DNA of 64,000 nt from JASSUD01 sp031963405 (GCA_031963405.1 JASSUJ010000001.1:2356001-2420000), one strand, 5' to 3'; shown: positions 18,910 through 28,377, numbered from the stretch's first letter. Notes: generated by a model not told the origin, from the sequence alone. Made by a program: numbers and translations.

Positions 18910-19032
18910 AAGAATGAAATTGAGAATATGAGTATAGAGCACTGGGCAGCGGAGTGTAGGTGTGAGGGCAGCTAACCCTCAGATAAAACAAGATGCAAGG
19001 TCAATCTATGACAGGGGTAGTGAAATGGTCTG

Positions 19033-19548
19033 TCATGCCGAATGGGCTTTGAGTGTGAGTTTCGAAATTAAGGTTTGTAAAAATTTTGCGAATCCATCTG
19101 ATATGAAAATGCCTCCATTCATATAAGCAATTCCGTTTTTCTCATGTATTTTTCTTGCAAAATTTTTTATAGCGTCAATATCAGACTGTGAAATACTTTC
19201 CTCTTGGATGCATTTATCTGTAGGTGATAGCGGCAAGTCTGTTGCTAATCCATATTCTTCCAGCGTATATTTCATTTTATTTAAGTGATTTTTGTCAGGA
19301 ATTTCTTGCGAAGAGCTTGAAATCTCTCCGTTATTTTTAATATTTTGTTCTGCACTATTCTCATCTTTAATTCTTATATTTCCATATGGCGTTTTATTCC
19401 CGGATGTTAATTTAGATAGGCCTTGCATTATTGATCTTGAAATATTTTTTAATGAGGTTGGCCTATAAGAAGAGAGGTTCGGTGTTGCTTGTGATTGCTC
19501 ATAATTAATTTTTATGGGGTTTGAATTATTTATACCCTTTATTGACAT
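19033..19548 (-). CDS. Orphan 171-residue protein, effector candidate
   Basis: I do not recognise this protein. It has a strong ribosome site (AGGAGG, about 7 bases before the ATG at 19548), an Asn/Ser-rich N-terminal half without a Sec signal, and a more ordered C-terminal part (ISQSDIDAIKNFARKIHEK, FISDGFAKFLQTLIS). It is AT-rich and sits between the NACHT gene and an F-box/LRR gene, in the accessory block. Confidence 0.6.
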   Translation of the reverse strand: MSIKGINNSNPIKINYEQSQATPNLSSYRPTSLKNISRSIMQGLSKLTSGNKTPYGNIRIKDENSAEQNIKNNGEISSSSQEIPDKNHLNKMKYTLEEYGLATDLPLSPTDKCIQEESISQSDIDAIKNFARKIHEKNGIAYMNGGIFISDGFAKFLQTLISKLTLKAHSA

Positions 19549-19875
19549 CCCCCCTCCTAGACAGCATCCGCTGTTAATGAAAATTAAAATTTATCCCTAT
19601 CCAGAGCAAATAAGAGAATAAGAAATTTCCTTATTGATTTAACTTATTTTGCGAAATTTCTTTTTAAAAAACGAAGCTTAAGAAAACGCTGAATAAACCA
19701 GGAGCGGCGCCATGCCGAAATAGGGTGGTTTGCTAGGCTGTGCTTGCCGTCTGTTTGTCCAATGCCCTCAATTCGTCTTTTTCTCTCATACAACAAGATT
19801 TTTCTTATTTTCCAGTCTCGGTATTTTATTTATTGATGAAGGTCTTTATTGATTTTTGTTGAGGATGGAAAAAAG
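19549..19875. other. Divergent intergenic region with half a repeat
   Basis: Contains the left end of a palindromic repeat (TTAAGAAAACGCTGAATAAA at 19679-19698) but no clear right end. It must hold the promoters of the two divergent genes; I could not pick a convincing -10/-35 pair. Confidence 0.4.
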
Positions 19876-21795
19876 ATGTTTTGTGTAAGTGCGCTAACTA
19901 GGCTTGTTACCTCTTGTTTAGGTCGCTCATTTTCTTGGCAGGAGGATTTTTCTGATGCTGCACTTGGTCAGGCGCCTCAAAAATTGCCGCTTGTTGAAAG
20001 GGAATTGTCTGAAGGGAATTTATTATTGCCTCCAAGCTCGGCAGCTGGAAATCAAGCGTCACCGCATAACGTAATGTATGGGAGAACAGAGACAAAGGAG
20101 GCAAATGGAACAAATTCGTTCCCCTCGGGTCCGCTGAGAAATTATTTTTTACGAGAAGTTTGGAAAATTATTGTTCAATTTTTAAATATAAAAGATATCA
20201 AAAGCCTACGGCGTGTTAGCAGAGAAATGAATGTGATAGCTAGCCCACACATTCGGGTGATAGAAATAGTTAATGCAAAAGAGCTATTAGGCGCCTTAAA
20301 TTTTCTTATGCAAGCCGGCTCGCATACGACTACTTTGCGTTTGGCCAATACCGGATGGGCCAGAAGCGTATCTTTATTTGACAGCTATCCCAGTTTTAGC
20401 GATAAAAATTTAAAAATAGAGTTAGATAAATCTCAACATGAGAAAGCTATTTCTAGGGTTCAGCAAGCGTCATGTTCGACACAAGATTCAATTTTGCCGG
20501 TAAAAAATTTACAGTTTTATCGTATTGATTTGACTCAAGTCGAATTTATATTAGACAACGAGACGCATCCTTCTTTTTCTAAATGGAAGAAAGTAGAGTC
20601 ATTGGATATAAAAGAATGCCAACTATCTATTAAATCTTTTACAAAAATATTGCAAGCTATGCCCAATTTAAAAAATTTGGGATTATATCAATGTACAGGA
20701 TTAAGCGATTTAGATTTGGCCATGTTAGGTTTTTCTTCTTTTAAAATGGCCGCTTTAACCATTAATCAAGCAGGCTTGGATGCGCTGGCACTTAAAAATT
20801 TTTCATTATTAGAAAAGTTAGAGTCTTTGTGTTTGGTAGCTTGTGATATGTCTAATATTTTTCTACAGGTGATTTTAAAAAATAAACCTAAGTTGAAGAA
20901 ATTAGAAATAAATTCATGCGTAGGGCTGACTTATTCAGCATTTTCTGCTTTGAAGGAGCTGAACTTAGAGTCTTTAAAGTTAATTAGATGCCAGATTTCT
21001 GATGAAGTTTTTCAAGATGTATTGGAAGGGCAAGATGATTTAAAGATTTTAGAGGTAAATTCATGCCCTAGATTAACTCAAGCAGCATTTAATGTTTTAG
21101 AGAAATTAAAATTATATTATTTGAGAATTGTTAAATGCTCTCTTTCTGATGATGTTTTACAGGCGATTTTAATAAAACAATCTGACTTAAAAAGGCTAGA
21201 ACTGGATTTAAAAACTGGCTTGACTCAAGAAGTAATTTTTTTCTTGGAAAAATTTAAATTACAATCTTTGCGACTAAATCATGGCGATTTTTCTGAGTCT
21301 ATGATTCAAAATGTGGTCAAAGTTATAAAAAATTTAGAAGTATTGTACTTGAATGAATGTTATGGCGTGGATACTAAGCTATTTACTGGCGCAGTTCTAT
21401 TGGAGTCTTTAAAAGATTTTGGTCTGGAAGGATATCGCCTTCCTGATATCGCTTTTGAAGTTATGATAAAAACTATGCCAAACGTGGAAGTTCTGCGCTT
21501 GAATAATATAAAATTTTTGTCAGTGACGGGTTTTTTAGATCTGGCTGTGCTAAAAAAAGTAGAATCTTTAACTTTAGAAAAATCAGAATTTTCTAATGAT
21601 TTTTTTCCGGCAATAACAGTCGCTCTGCCTAATTTAAAAAACCTGCATCTAAGAAAATGTTTTGGATTTACAGATGTAGGATTGTTAAATTTAGTGCAAT
21701 TAAAAAAATTAGAGTTTTTAGATATAAGGGACTGCCAATTTTCAAAGAGAACGCTCAACGCTATCAAAAAGCATGTGCGAAATGTAATAAGCTAA
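19876..21795 (+). CDS. F-box/LRR effector-like protein
   Basis: A 639-residue AT-rich protein. After a disordered N-terminus, residues about 91-125 match an F-box (LREVWKIIVQFLNIKDI, then LRRVSREMNVIAS). From about residue 220 to the end there are many leucine-rich repeats of the cysteine-containing type found in F-box/LRR proteins (NLKNLGLYQCTGLSDLDLA, KLKKLEINSCVGLT, LKILEVNSCPRLTQAAF, LKNLHLRKCFGFTDVGL). Eukaryotic FBXL proteins use this layout to select substrates for SCF ubiquitin ligase. The frame opens at a TTG at 19849; the ATG at 19876 follows GAGG and is preferred. A paralogue lies at 1-1066. Delivery to a host is inferred. Confidence 0.8.
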   Translation: MFCVSALTRLVTSCLGRSFSWQEDFSDAALGQAPQKLPLVERELSEGNLLLPPSSAAGNQASPHNVMYGRTETKEANGTNSFPSGPLRNYFLREVWKIIVQFLNIKDIKSLRRVSREMNVIASPHIRVIEIVNAKELLGALNFLMQAGSHTTTLRLANTGWARSVSLFDSYPSFSDKNLKIELDKSQHEKAISRVQQASCSTQDSILPVKNLQFYRIDLTQVEFILDNETHPSFSKWKKVESLDIKECQLSIKSFTKILQAMPNLKNLGLYQCTGLSDLDLAMLGFSSFKMAALTINQAGLDALALKNFSLLEKLESLCLVACDMSNIFLQVILKNKPKLKKLEINSCVGLTYSAFSALKELNLESLKLIRCQISDEVFQDVLEGQDDLKILEVNSCPRLTQAAFNVLEKLKLYYLRIVKCSLSDDVLQAILIKQSDLKRLELDLKTGLTQEVIFFLEKFKLQSLRLNHGDFSESMIQNVVKVIKNLEVLYLNECYGVDTKLFTGAVLLESLKDFGLEGYRLPDIAFEVMIKTMPNVEVLRLNNIKFLSVTGFLDLAVLKKVESLTLEKSEFSNDFFPAITVALPNLKNLHLRKCFGFTDVGLLNLVQLKKLEFLDIRDCQFSKRTLNAIKKHVRNVIS

Positions 21796-21837
21796 AGTTG
21801 TCTCTTGAAGAAATATACGCTAGTGCATGAGGATGGT

Positions 21838-21958
21838 TAGCCCTTTAAGGCGCAAAAAAGGCGCTGCATAAAGCCTAAGCACGGAGCGCTGAGCGGTGTA
21901 AGAAGCGGTATAACGCGTAAGTATGCTACCGTTTCCAGTTTATTCAGCGCTTCTTCAA
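21838..21958. repeat. Palindromic intergenic repeat, mixed ends
   Basis: The left end has AAGGCGCTGCATAAAGC and the right end has GTTTATTCAGCGCTTCTTC. It combines one end of each class. It lies between an F-box/LRR gene and ispD. Confidence 0.6.
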
Positions 21959-22006
21959 AGCAATATTATAAAATCCAGCTTTTACTTTGCAGGCTATGGG
22001 TAATCA

Positions 22007-22741
22007 GTGAGTCAACGTTTTTTTGCCCTTATTCCCTGTGCGGGAGTGGGTGCGCGCTCTGGTAGCGCGCTTCCTAAGCAGTATCGAACAATCGCTGGTC
22101 GTGCTTTATTGCACTACACGCTATCGGCCTTTGACGCGTGCCTTGAATTGTCGCAAACGCTATTGGTCATAGCGCCGCAGGATACGTATTTTGATGCGCG
22201 TCGCTTTAATGGTTTGCGTTTTATGGTGCGTCGCTGCGGTGGTGCGACTCGGCAAGCTTCTGTATTAAATGGTCTTGAAGCATTGTTAGCGCTAGGCGCG
22301 ACTGAGCAAGATTGGGTGCTGGTACACGATGCGGCGCGTCCAGGTATTACGCCTACGCTGATTCGCACGCTACTCGAAGCGATGCGCGACGAACCTGTGG
22401 GTGGCATTTTAGCGCTGCCATTGGCTGATACCCTCAAGCGATCGCAGCCGCTGTTAGCGGCTTCTGATGTTAATGCATTAAGCCAGCCGCGCATTATTGG
22501 CACGGAAGCGCGTGATAACTTGTGGCTCGCGCAAACCCCGCAAATGTTCAGGTTGGGTCTACTGCGCACTGCGTTACAGCGCGCCCAGCAAGCACAGCAA
22601 GAAGTGAGCGACGAAGCAAGTGCGCTGGAGCTATTAGGTTATAAACCCCGCCTAGTGATGGGTAGTTTGCGTAATTTTAAAGTGACCTATCCCGCTGACT
22701 TTGAAACCCTTGAAGCCATGTTTGGGCAAAAAAAGAAATAG
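22007..22741 (+). CDS. ispD: 2-C-methyl-D-erythritol 4-phosphate cytidylyltransferase IspD
   Basis: Third step of the MEP isoprenoid pathway: CTP plus MEP gives CDP-ME. The 244-residue protein has the nucleotide-binding start PCAGVGARSGSALPKQY, the conserved VLVHDAARP block and the C-terminal VMGSLRNFKVTYPADF motif. The start is GTG at 22007, followed directly by SQRFFALIP; no nearby ATG fits. In most proteobacteria ispF follows immediately, but here a repeat and an orphan gene lie between them. Confidence 0.95.
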   Translation: MSQRFFALIPCAGVGARSGSALPKQYRTIAGRALLHYTLSAFDACLELSQTLLVIAPQDTYFDARRFNGLRFMVRRCGGATRQASVLNGLEALLALGATEQDWVLVHDAARPGITPTLIRTLLEAMRDEPVGGILALPLADTLKRSQPLLAASDVNALSQPRIIGTEARDNLWLAQTPQMFRLGLLRTALQRAQQAQQEVSDEASALELLGYKPRLVMGSLRNFKVTYPADFETLEAMFGQKKK

Positions 22742-23083
22742 CAGCGCATGTATCAGCTGGCTTCATCGCTTTGCCTATCAACCCTATAAAAACTTGCCTT
22801 GCTAAGGAAGCTCTGCATAAGTCCTGTAGCAAGGAATGCCTTTGCTGACAGTACAGAAACGGCAAGGAGGCATGACGCCGCTACAGGGGTTATGCAGAGC
22901 TTCCCTAAGGCAAGCGCAAGCAATTCCAATACATATTTAACCATCGCTCAAGCACGCTTATTTTGTGTGCAAGGGAGATTTATTTATAAAATAAATTATC
23001 TTCAATTTTGAAAATTGTATTTTTATATTAATTAATATTTACAGATTTAATACGTAAAAGCTACTGCATAACTTAGGTGTAAA
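22742..23083. other. Intergenic region between ispD and an orphan gene
   Basis: Holds one long palindromic repeat (22793-22917, separate entry) and about 165 bases of AT-rich leader. No gene seen. Confidence 0.6.
22793..22917. repeat. Long palindromic repeat, CTGCATAA end class
   Basis: Inverted ends of about 36 bases: GAAGCTCTGCATAA...CCTGTAGC at the left pairs with GCTACAGG...TTATGCAGAGCTTC at the right. The core has GGAATGCC, GACAGTAC and GGCATGACG, shared with the copies at 39800 and 54646. One of the best preserved members. Confidence 0.8.
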
Positions 23084-23758
23084 GTGACACAGATACAATC
23101 AAATTTTCCTTCTAGCTATTTTTCTTCAGAAAAAAAATTTCTTACTCAATATGATTCTTCAAGCACCGATTTTTATAGTGATTTAGAAGAATCTGTTCTT
23201 GAAAAATCGGGCTCTCTTGCTAAAAAAAGCTTAGAACAAGAGCGAAGCTTAGAAATATTGAATGAAAATGAAGGAGTAGGGAGATTTTCAAATGAAGAGT
23301 ATCAGAGATTTAATGAATTAATAATTAGAAAAAAGAATGAATTGTATAATTTAGATAACGATAGAGAGTCTTTGTATAATGAGTTATCTGATAATTTAGG
23401 AAAATTTTTAAAAGAATTTGATAAATTAAAAACTGCCAATAAAGAAAATAAAATTGTCTTGGACGAGATGCGGCAGGCAATATGGGTGAAAATTATAACA
23501 GAGTCTTCTTTAGATGAATTAAAAGAAGAGATTGCTGAAAACTTGAAGCTTCTAAAAAAACAAGGCGATAAAGTTTTGGCAAGAAGGATCTATCCATTAA
23601 TTGAAGGATTTTATTATTACTTTTTCCCTAGAGAAAAATTCCTGGCTCTCGATAGAGAAATGAATTTTAGAAGAAATTTTATTCGGAATATTGAAAATAA
23701 TTTAAAAAATTATTCAAATAATAGTTATAGATTTACGCAATTAAGAGTAATTTCATAA
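23084..23758 (+). CDS. Orphan coiled-coil protein between ispD and ispF
   Basis: A 224-residue protein I do not recognise. It has a Ser-rich N-terminus (MTQIQSNFPSSYFSSEK), then long Glu/Lys/Leu helices that look like coiled coil (about 60-165), and a basic aromatic C-terminal part (YYYFFPREKFLALDREM). The start is GTG at 23084 after TTAGGTG. It is strongly AT-rich against its ispD and ispF neighbours, so it is likely an insertion into this pair. Effector role possible, unproven. Confidence 0.6.
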   Translation: MTQIQSNFPSSYFSSEKKFLTQYDSSSTDFYSDLEESVLEKSGSLAKKSLEQERSLEILNENEGVGRFSNEEYQRFNELIIRKKNELYNLDNDRESLYNELSDNLGKFLKEFDKLKTANKENKIVLDEMRQAIWVKIITESSLDELKEEIAENLKLLKKQGDKVLARRIYPLIEGFYYYFFPREKFLALDREMNFRRNFIRNIENNLKNYSNNSYRFTQLRVIS

Positions 23759-23915
23759 ATTTATTCATAACTTACAATGAATAAATTTCTGGATTGATTC
23801 TATTTTTAGGTTAAATTCTTATTTATCTCTTGCAAGAATTGTTTAAATAATTCTTAAATTTAAAAGCCATTTTTTAGGAAATGGGGCGAGCTCAATATAA
23901 AAAGGTAGGCAGTAG

Positions 23916-24395
23916 ATGAAATTTCGAATTGGGCAGGGCTACGATATCCATGCGCTTGTGCCTGGGCGGCCTTTGATTATTGGTGGGGTACATGTGCCGC
24001 ATGCCACTGGCTTGCTTGGGCATTCGGACGCAGATGTTTTGCTGCATGCGGTGATTGATGCGCTGCTAGGAGCGGCGGCGCTGGGTGATATTGGGCAGCA
24101 CTTTCCAGATACGGATGCGCGTTTTGCTGGGGCAGATAGCCGTTTATTGCTGCGAGAAACAGTCAATTTAATCAATGCAGCAGGCTATAAGGTAGCGAAC
24201 CTAGATAGTACTGTCATTGCTCAGGCACCCAAGCTAGCAGCTTATCTCCCGTCGATGTGTGCAAATTTAGCGGCTGACTTAAATGTGTCACTTGACTGCC
24301 TCAATATAAAAGCCAAAACCAACGAAAAATTAGGCTCTCTTGGACGTGCCGAAGGTATAGCTGCCCAGGTGGTCGTGCTTTTAATTTCTAATTAA
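23916..24395 (+). CDS. ispF: 2-C-methyl-D-erythritol 2,4-cyclodiphosphate synthase IspF
   Basis: Fifth step of the MEP pathway, releasing CMP from CDP-ME-2-phosphate to form the cyclic diphosphate. The 159-residue protein has metal ligands D8 and H10 (GQGYDIHAL) and the HSDADVLLHAVIDALLGA block with H42, followed by GDIGQHFPDTD; the C-terminus has NIKAKTNEKLG and GRAEGIAAQ. Length is normal. A clear terminator hairpin follows at 24411-24444. Confidence 0.96.
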   Translation: MKFRIGQGYDIHALVPGRPLIIGGVHVPHATGLLGHSDADVLLHAVIDALLGAAALGDIGQHFPDTDARFAGADSRLLLRETVNLINAAGYKVANLDSTVIAQAPKLAAYLPSMCANLAADLNVSLDCLNIKAKTNEKLGSLGRAEGIAAQVVVLLISN

Positions 24396-24945
24396 CGTTA
24401 CGTAGTATGGCTGCTGCGAAGGAGGGCTCCTTTGCAGCAGTTTTGCAGTACGCCACCGTCTGTCAAGCATGCCATTCATTGAGGCTAGCTGTGCTAGGGC
24501 GGTGGCGACTCTCTACTAAGTAAATGACACTTCGCTACGTTAATCCAAAATTAATAGCGAAGGTTTGCCTAATCAAATTGGCAGCGCCATGCCTGCTGAC
24601 TCTACTCATGCACTGTTTGAGGTGCTATTTCTTGCCTTCCAGCTAAGGCAGCTCTTCTTTAAATTCCTCAGTCGTTGAAATTTCATTAAGTCTTTTCACT
24701 TCTCTGTAAATAGGTGTATCAAATGCTTATTTATTTGAAATAAATATAAAAATTTTATTTCTGCATTTTTATAGTAACTACATCAGTAATGGCAACCATT
24801 TTTTATTCTAAAAAATTCGGCATATCAATTAAGGGCAAAAGCCTGGTTTTTTTATTTTTAGACACGTCTAAAATTTGACAGAGTTGATTTTTTTGTAGCT
24901 GTTTTTTTTCGTCTCACATGCATTCTCTCAACGATAAATCTCACT
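24396..24945. other. Long intergenic region after ispF
   Basis: Apart from the ispF terminator (separate entry), I see only a partial palindromic-repeat end near 24645 and AT-rich leader DNA ahead of the F-box/ankyrin gene. No gene seen. Confidence 0.5.
24411..24444 (+). terminator. ispF: Rho-independent terminator of ispF
   Basis: Stem CTGCTGCGAAGGAG / CTCCTTTGCAGCAG (one G-T pair), a 2-base gap, and TTTT after it. It starts 16 bases after the ispF stop codon. Confidence 0.85.
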
Positions 24946-27537
24946 ATGCCAACACCAGCCGATATGCGATCTTTCCCTTTGAATCAAAATCAGCCGCTTA
25001 GGAGTGAGCGCTCTACTGGAGGCAATGAAAAGGTTGTAAGCGATAGTGTGAGCTTGGAGAAAGGAATGCCTCCCGAAGTGTTGCTGAAAATTTTTTGTTA
25101 TCTGCCTGCGCACGGTATGTTGTCTTTTTCTCTCGCAAGTAAATATTTCCTAGATCTTTTTTATCAAAATCTATGTGACCTATTTCACTCTTACCCTCCA
25201 GAAGGTGAAGCTGAAAATCGCGGCGCTGAGATTAGTAGATTTCTAAATCAGAATAAAACTGTGGTGAAGCAAGCATTGCATAAAGTTGGAAATTTATCTA
25301 AAACGCTTCCTCATGCTTCGAATCCAAAAGCGCTTTTTTATTTTTTTATCCGCTACATTTTCTCTCGTTCTATGCCTGGGAAAAGCGATCTTTTCTTACT
25401 GCTCCAATATATTCATCAAGGCACACCACTTACGCTCCGGCAATGTATAAATATTGGTCTTTTTCCTCAAGAAGAAAATGCTAGCCAACAGCACAGTGCT
25501 CATTTAGAGAGTAGGTTAAATAGACATTTGTTACCTGCCCAACGTAATTTTATTCTGAGCCAGAGCCTAGCTATCTTGCTGCAAGAACCAAAAACAGATT
25601 GGCGTAGCTTTATCCAAATTCATGAAGATGCACTACAGGAAGGGATAGTCGGTGCATTAACTACCCCTGGCCGCGTAAATGATGTGGAGCATATGCTCAA
25701 TAGCAAAGCATTTTTAGAAGCCCACCGATATGCATGGGAAGTTCGGCATCAATCGCCTCTGATATGGCTGCTTGATAAGATCATCGAAACGCATGTTCCT
25801 GGACAGACTCAAGAGCAGAGCGTGGAGCATCTGCACTGGAGAGGGTGGCTGAAAAAATGTTTAGAGGCAGGGATAAAAATTCATCCAGTCGAAGAAAAAA
25901 AACTTAAACGAGCTTGCATTTATGAAGTGATACAAAAGATAGGAAACGATGAGGAATTAATTGAACTTTTAGTGCGCGCCGGCGCCAGCGTCGACGCAAG
26001 CCAATTTGGACAGGCGCAAGGACCTGGACCACTGCATTTAGTGTTAGAGAAAAGCTACATTAATTTATTAGAGAAATTATTAGCTTACGGCGCCGATCCT
26101 AATAAAGTCGCCAGCTCCATACCCATTGATGGACCAAGGAGGAACTTCACTGAGCTTTTTAGATCAGGGGGAGCCGGCTCTGCTTTACACGCTGCCATAC
26201 GATACGACCATCCACTTAGTGTTATCGAGCTGCTTTTAAAGCATGGAGCTGATCCAAACACGGTAGATGCCTCTGGCACCTCTGTTGTAAATTTTGCGCT
26301 ACGTCGTTCTAACCGTCTCGAGCTCGTTCTTTATTTGTTAAAAAACGGTGCAGACCCTATGCGGCTTATAGGGAGTAGATATTCGGGTTTGACCGCGGTG
26401 CTGTATCTCATGTTTTCTAAGGAAAGCAGGTACAGCTTGGAAGAAAAACTTAAGATTTTTAAATCTTTATTACCAGAGGGAGCCTTACTTAATCAGCAAG
26501 ATGAGTACGGCGATACTCTTTTACACCATGCTTGTCGGCAGACAGGCAATCTCAAATTTATCCCTCTTTTGCTTGATGCTGGGGCAGATCCGAATCTACA
26601 AAATAAGGAAGGGAAGTCTCCCCTACATTACCTTATCCAAAAGGAAGCGGGAGGGGCGCTGCATCAGCGTATCAATTTTGATTCTGATGCTGGCATCGGT
26701 GATAGCGTCATAGCATTATTGCAAAAAGGCGCTGATCCTAATTTGTTCGACCGTTACGGAAATACCCCGCTATTCTTATTGCTACGAGAATATTTTTATG
26801 ACGTTAAATGGATTCGCGTTTTGCTCGAATACGGAGCCAAGCCTGATCTTGAATATACAGATAAATCCGGCCGTAAGCGTTATCTTTCCGCGCTAGCTAT
26901 TCTTTTTGAGCACCAGCATTTCTCAGCGGATAACGACAGGCAAACTGCCCTCATTCCTTTGTTTATTAAAGCTGGGTTAAACCCCAATCAAAAAAATGAT
27001 GCTGGCAGTACGCCTCTGCATCTGGCTGCGGAAAGAGGGAATATTTCTGCTGTCAAGTGCTTATTAGAAAAAGGAGCTAATCCAGATCTGCTCGATGGAC
27101 AGGGCAATAGTGTCTTAGATTTTATATTTTTATCTTTTTATCGACATAACCTAAGCTCGGTTGAAGTTATAGATATGATCAATAGCCTATCTCAACAAAG
27201 GGCCCCTCAGCTAAAAACTGAAAATTGGTTTTGGCTTTTTAACGGTTTTATTCAACCTGGAATTTTACGGGAAACAATACAAATTGCCTTTGACATAGCT
27301 TCTGCTCTACTAGCGAAAGGCTTCAATCCTAATGTAGTAGACGAAAAGGGCGAGAATGTATTGCATAAGCTTAAGGGTAATAGCCAGTTTTTTGACACAT
27401 TCTCCCGCCCAGTCATTACGTTTTTGGTAGGCAAAGGAGTGAAACGTTCTTTGAAAAACAAAGAGGGATATACGCCATACGACTTAGCAGTCAGGGATGA
27501 AAGAAGTGGCAAAATCCAAAATATATTAAGACCCTAA
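24946..27537 (+). CDS. F-box/ankyrin-repeat effector-like protein
   Basis: An 863-residue protein. Residues about 41-80 are a good F-box (MPPEVLLKIFCYLPAHGML, then FSLASKYFLDLFYQ). A helical region of about 250 residues follows, then roughly nine to ten ankyrin repeats from about 340 to the C-terminus, for example LLEKLLAYGADPNKV, VIELLLKHGADPNTVD, GDTLLHHACRQTGNL, STPLHLAAERGNIS and AVKCLLEKGANPDLLD. F-box plus ankyrin proteins are known from Legionella and poxviruses, where they recruit host SCF ligase. Here the fungal host machinery is the likely partner, by inference. The frame continues open for 33 codons past the TAA at 27535. Confidence 0.85.
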   Translation: MPTPADMRSFPLNQNQPLRSERSTGGNEKVVSDSVSLEKGMPPEVLLKIFCYLPAHGMLSFSLASKYFLDLFYQNLCDLFHSYPPEGEAENRGAEISRFLNQNKTVVKQALHKVGNLSKTLPHASNPKALFYFFIRYIFSRSMPGKSDLFLLLQYIHQGTPLTLRQCINIGLFPQEENASQQHSAHLESRLNRHLLPAQRNFILSQSLAILLQEPKTDWRSFIQIHEDALQEGIVGALTTPGRVNDVEHMLNSKAFLEAHRYAWEVRHQSPLIWLLDKIIETHVPGQTQEQSVEHLHWRGWLKKCLEAGIKIHPVEEKKLKRACIYEVIQKIGNDEELIELLVRAGASVDASQFGQAQGPGPLHLVLEKSYINLLEKLLAYGADPNKVASSIPIDGPRRNFTELFRSGGAGSALHAAIRYDHPLSVIELLLKHGADPNTVDASGTSVVNFALRRSNRLELVLYLLKNGADPMRLIGSRYSGLTAVLYLMFSKESRYSLEEKLKIFKSLLPEGALLNQQDEYGDTLLHHACRQTGNLKFIPLLLDAGADPNLQNKEGKSPLHYLIQKEAGGALHQRINFDSDAGIGDSVIALLQKGADPNLFDRYGNTPLFLLLREYFYDVKWIRVLLEYGAKPDLEYTDKSGRKRYLSALAILFEHQHFSADNDRQTALIPLFIKAGLNPNQKNDAGSTPLHLAAERGNISAVKCLLEKGANPDLLDGQGNSVLDFIFLSFYRHNLSSVEVIDMINSLSQQRAPQLKTENWFWLFNGFIQPGILRETIQIAFDIASALLAKGFNPNVVDEKGENVLHKLKGNSQFFDTFSRPVITFLVGKGVKRSLKNKEGYTPYDLAVRDERSGKIQNILRP

Positions 27538-27843
27538 TCCGGGCCTAAAAAAACAAGAGGCAAAATTATTGATGTTAATTTGCCGGCAAATTTTAAAAGT
27601 ATTGTCGAGCTAATGTTTGATGGAAATACGGCCCAATGATTTTGGTAACTGATTAGCTGATTACAGCAGGCACTGCACCTATCGCTGAGAAATAAGATGT
27701 GGTCTTACGCCTATTCAAACTTTAATTGACGGTGAAGAGGTTGGGAGAGATAAAGGTAGGATATTGAGTAGCTGAATTGGAGCTGACAGCTGCCTCTCGT
27801 CAAGTTGGCTGCTGTCAGATCTAATCATAGTGGGCACTACGCT
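27538..27843. other. Intergenic region with in-frame coding remnant and hairpin
   Basis: Immediately after the ankyrin gene stop the same frame stays open to a TGA at 27637-27639 (reads KKTRGKIIDVNLPANFK, then VELMFDGNTAQ), perhaps an older C-terminus. A hairpin CTGACAGC / GCTGTCAG lies at 27782-27820, between the convergent genes. Confidence 0.4.
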
Positions 27844-28368
27844 TTAAGCCTGCTCCGCAGTAATGACCTGTGCAGCAGCGTTAATGGTGGCAGCAATGCG
27901 GCCTACGTCGCGTAGTTGAGTGACATTCATGCCTTCTTTGACTAAGGTCTCGAAGTGGGATTTGACGCAGAAATGGCATTTGCCGATGATTGAGGCGGCC
28001 AACGCATACATTTCAAAGCGTCGCTTATCGATGCCGCCGTGATTGGCGTAGGCGTTCATCCGTAGGCCAGCAGGTTGCCCCTTTAAGTCAGCGTTATGCG
28101 CCATTTCAGTATAGGGATACCAAGTATTGTTCATACCCATGAGCGCACTTGCGCTCAGCACACCGTTAAGTTCCTCGGCGGTGAGAATATTCGCGTTTTT
28201 GATAATCTTGATCAGTGGAGCGCTGCGCGTGGCAAAGGCAGCCGCGAGTGCTACGCCTACGGCATCGTTGCCTTCTAGAGACGAGCGCGCAATGGTGCCA
28301 TCTAAATTTAGGCGAATATCCTTGGCATAGTCAGGGATGAGGGCTTTTATTGTATTTATGAATTCCAT
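27844..28368 (-). CDS. ahpD: Alkylhydroperoxidase AhpD
   Basis: A small carboxymuconolactone-decarboxylase-family antioxidant protein that serves as the reductase partner of AhpC. It is 174 residues, the normal length, with the redox motif CHFCVKSH and the preceding helix FEMYALAASIIGK. A longer frame starts at 28431, but the ATG at 28368 follows CAGGAGACA and gives the standard MEFINTIKALIPDYAKDI start. ahpC lies upstream on the same strand. The gap of 236 bases holds a repeat and a hairpin. Confidence 0.95.
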   Translation of the reverse strand: MEFINTIKALIPDYAKDIRLNLDGTIARSSLEGNDAVGVALAAAFATRSAPLIKIIKNANILTAEELNGVLSASALMGMNNTWYPYTEMAHNADLKGQPAGLRMNAYANHGGIDKRRFEMYALAASIIGKCHFCVKSHFETLVKEGMNVTQLRDVGRIAATINAAAQVITAEQA

Positions 28369-28377
28369 TGAAAATGT

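Noticed and set aside
22799..23011. 70-residue open frame after ispD
   Set aside because: It is translated mostly from a palindromic repeat; similar peptides appear wherever the repeat lies.
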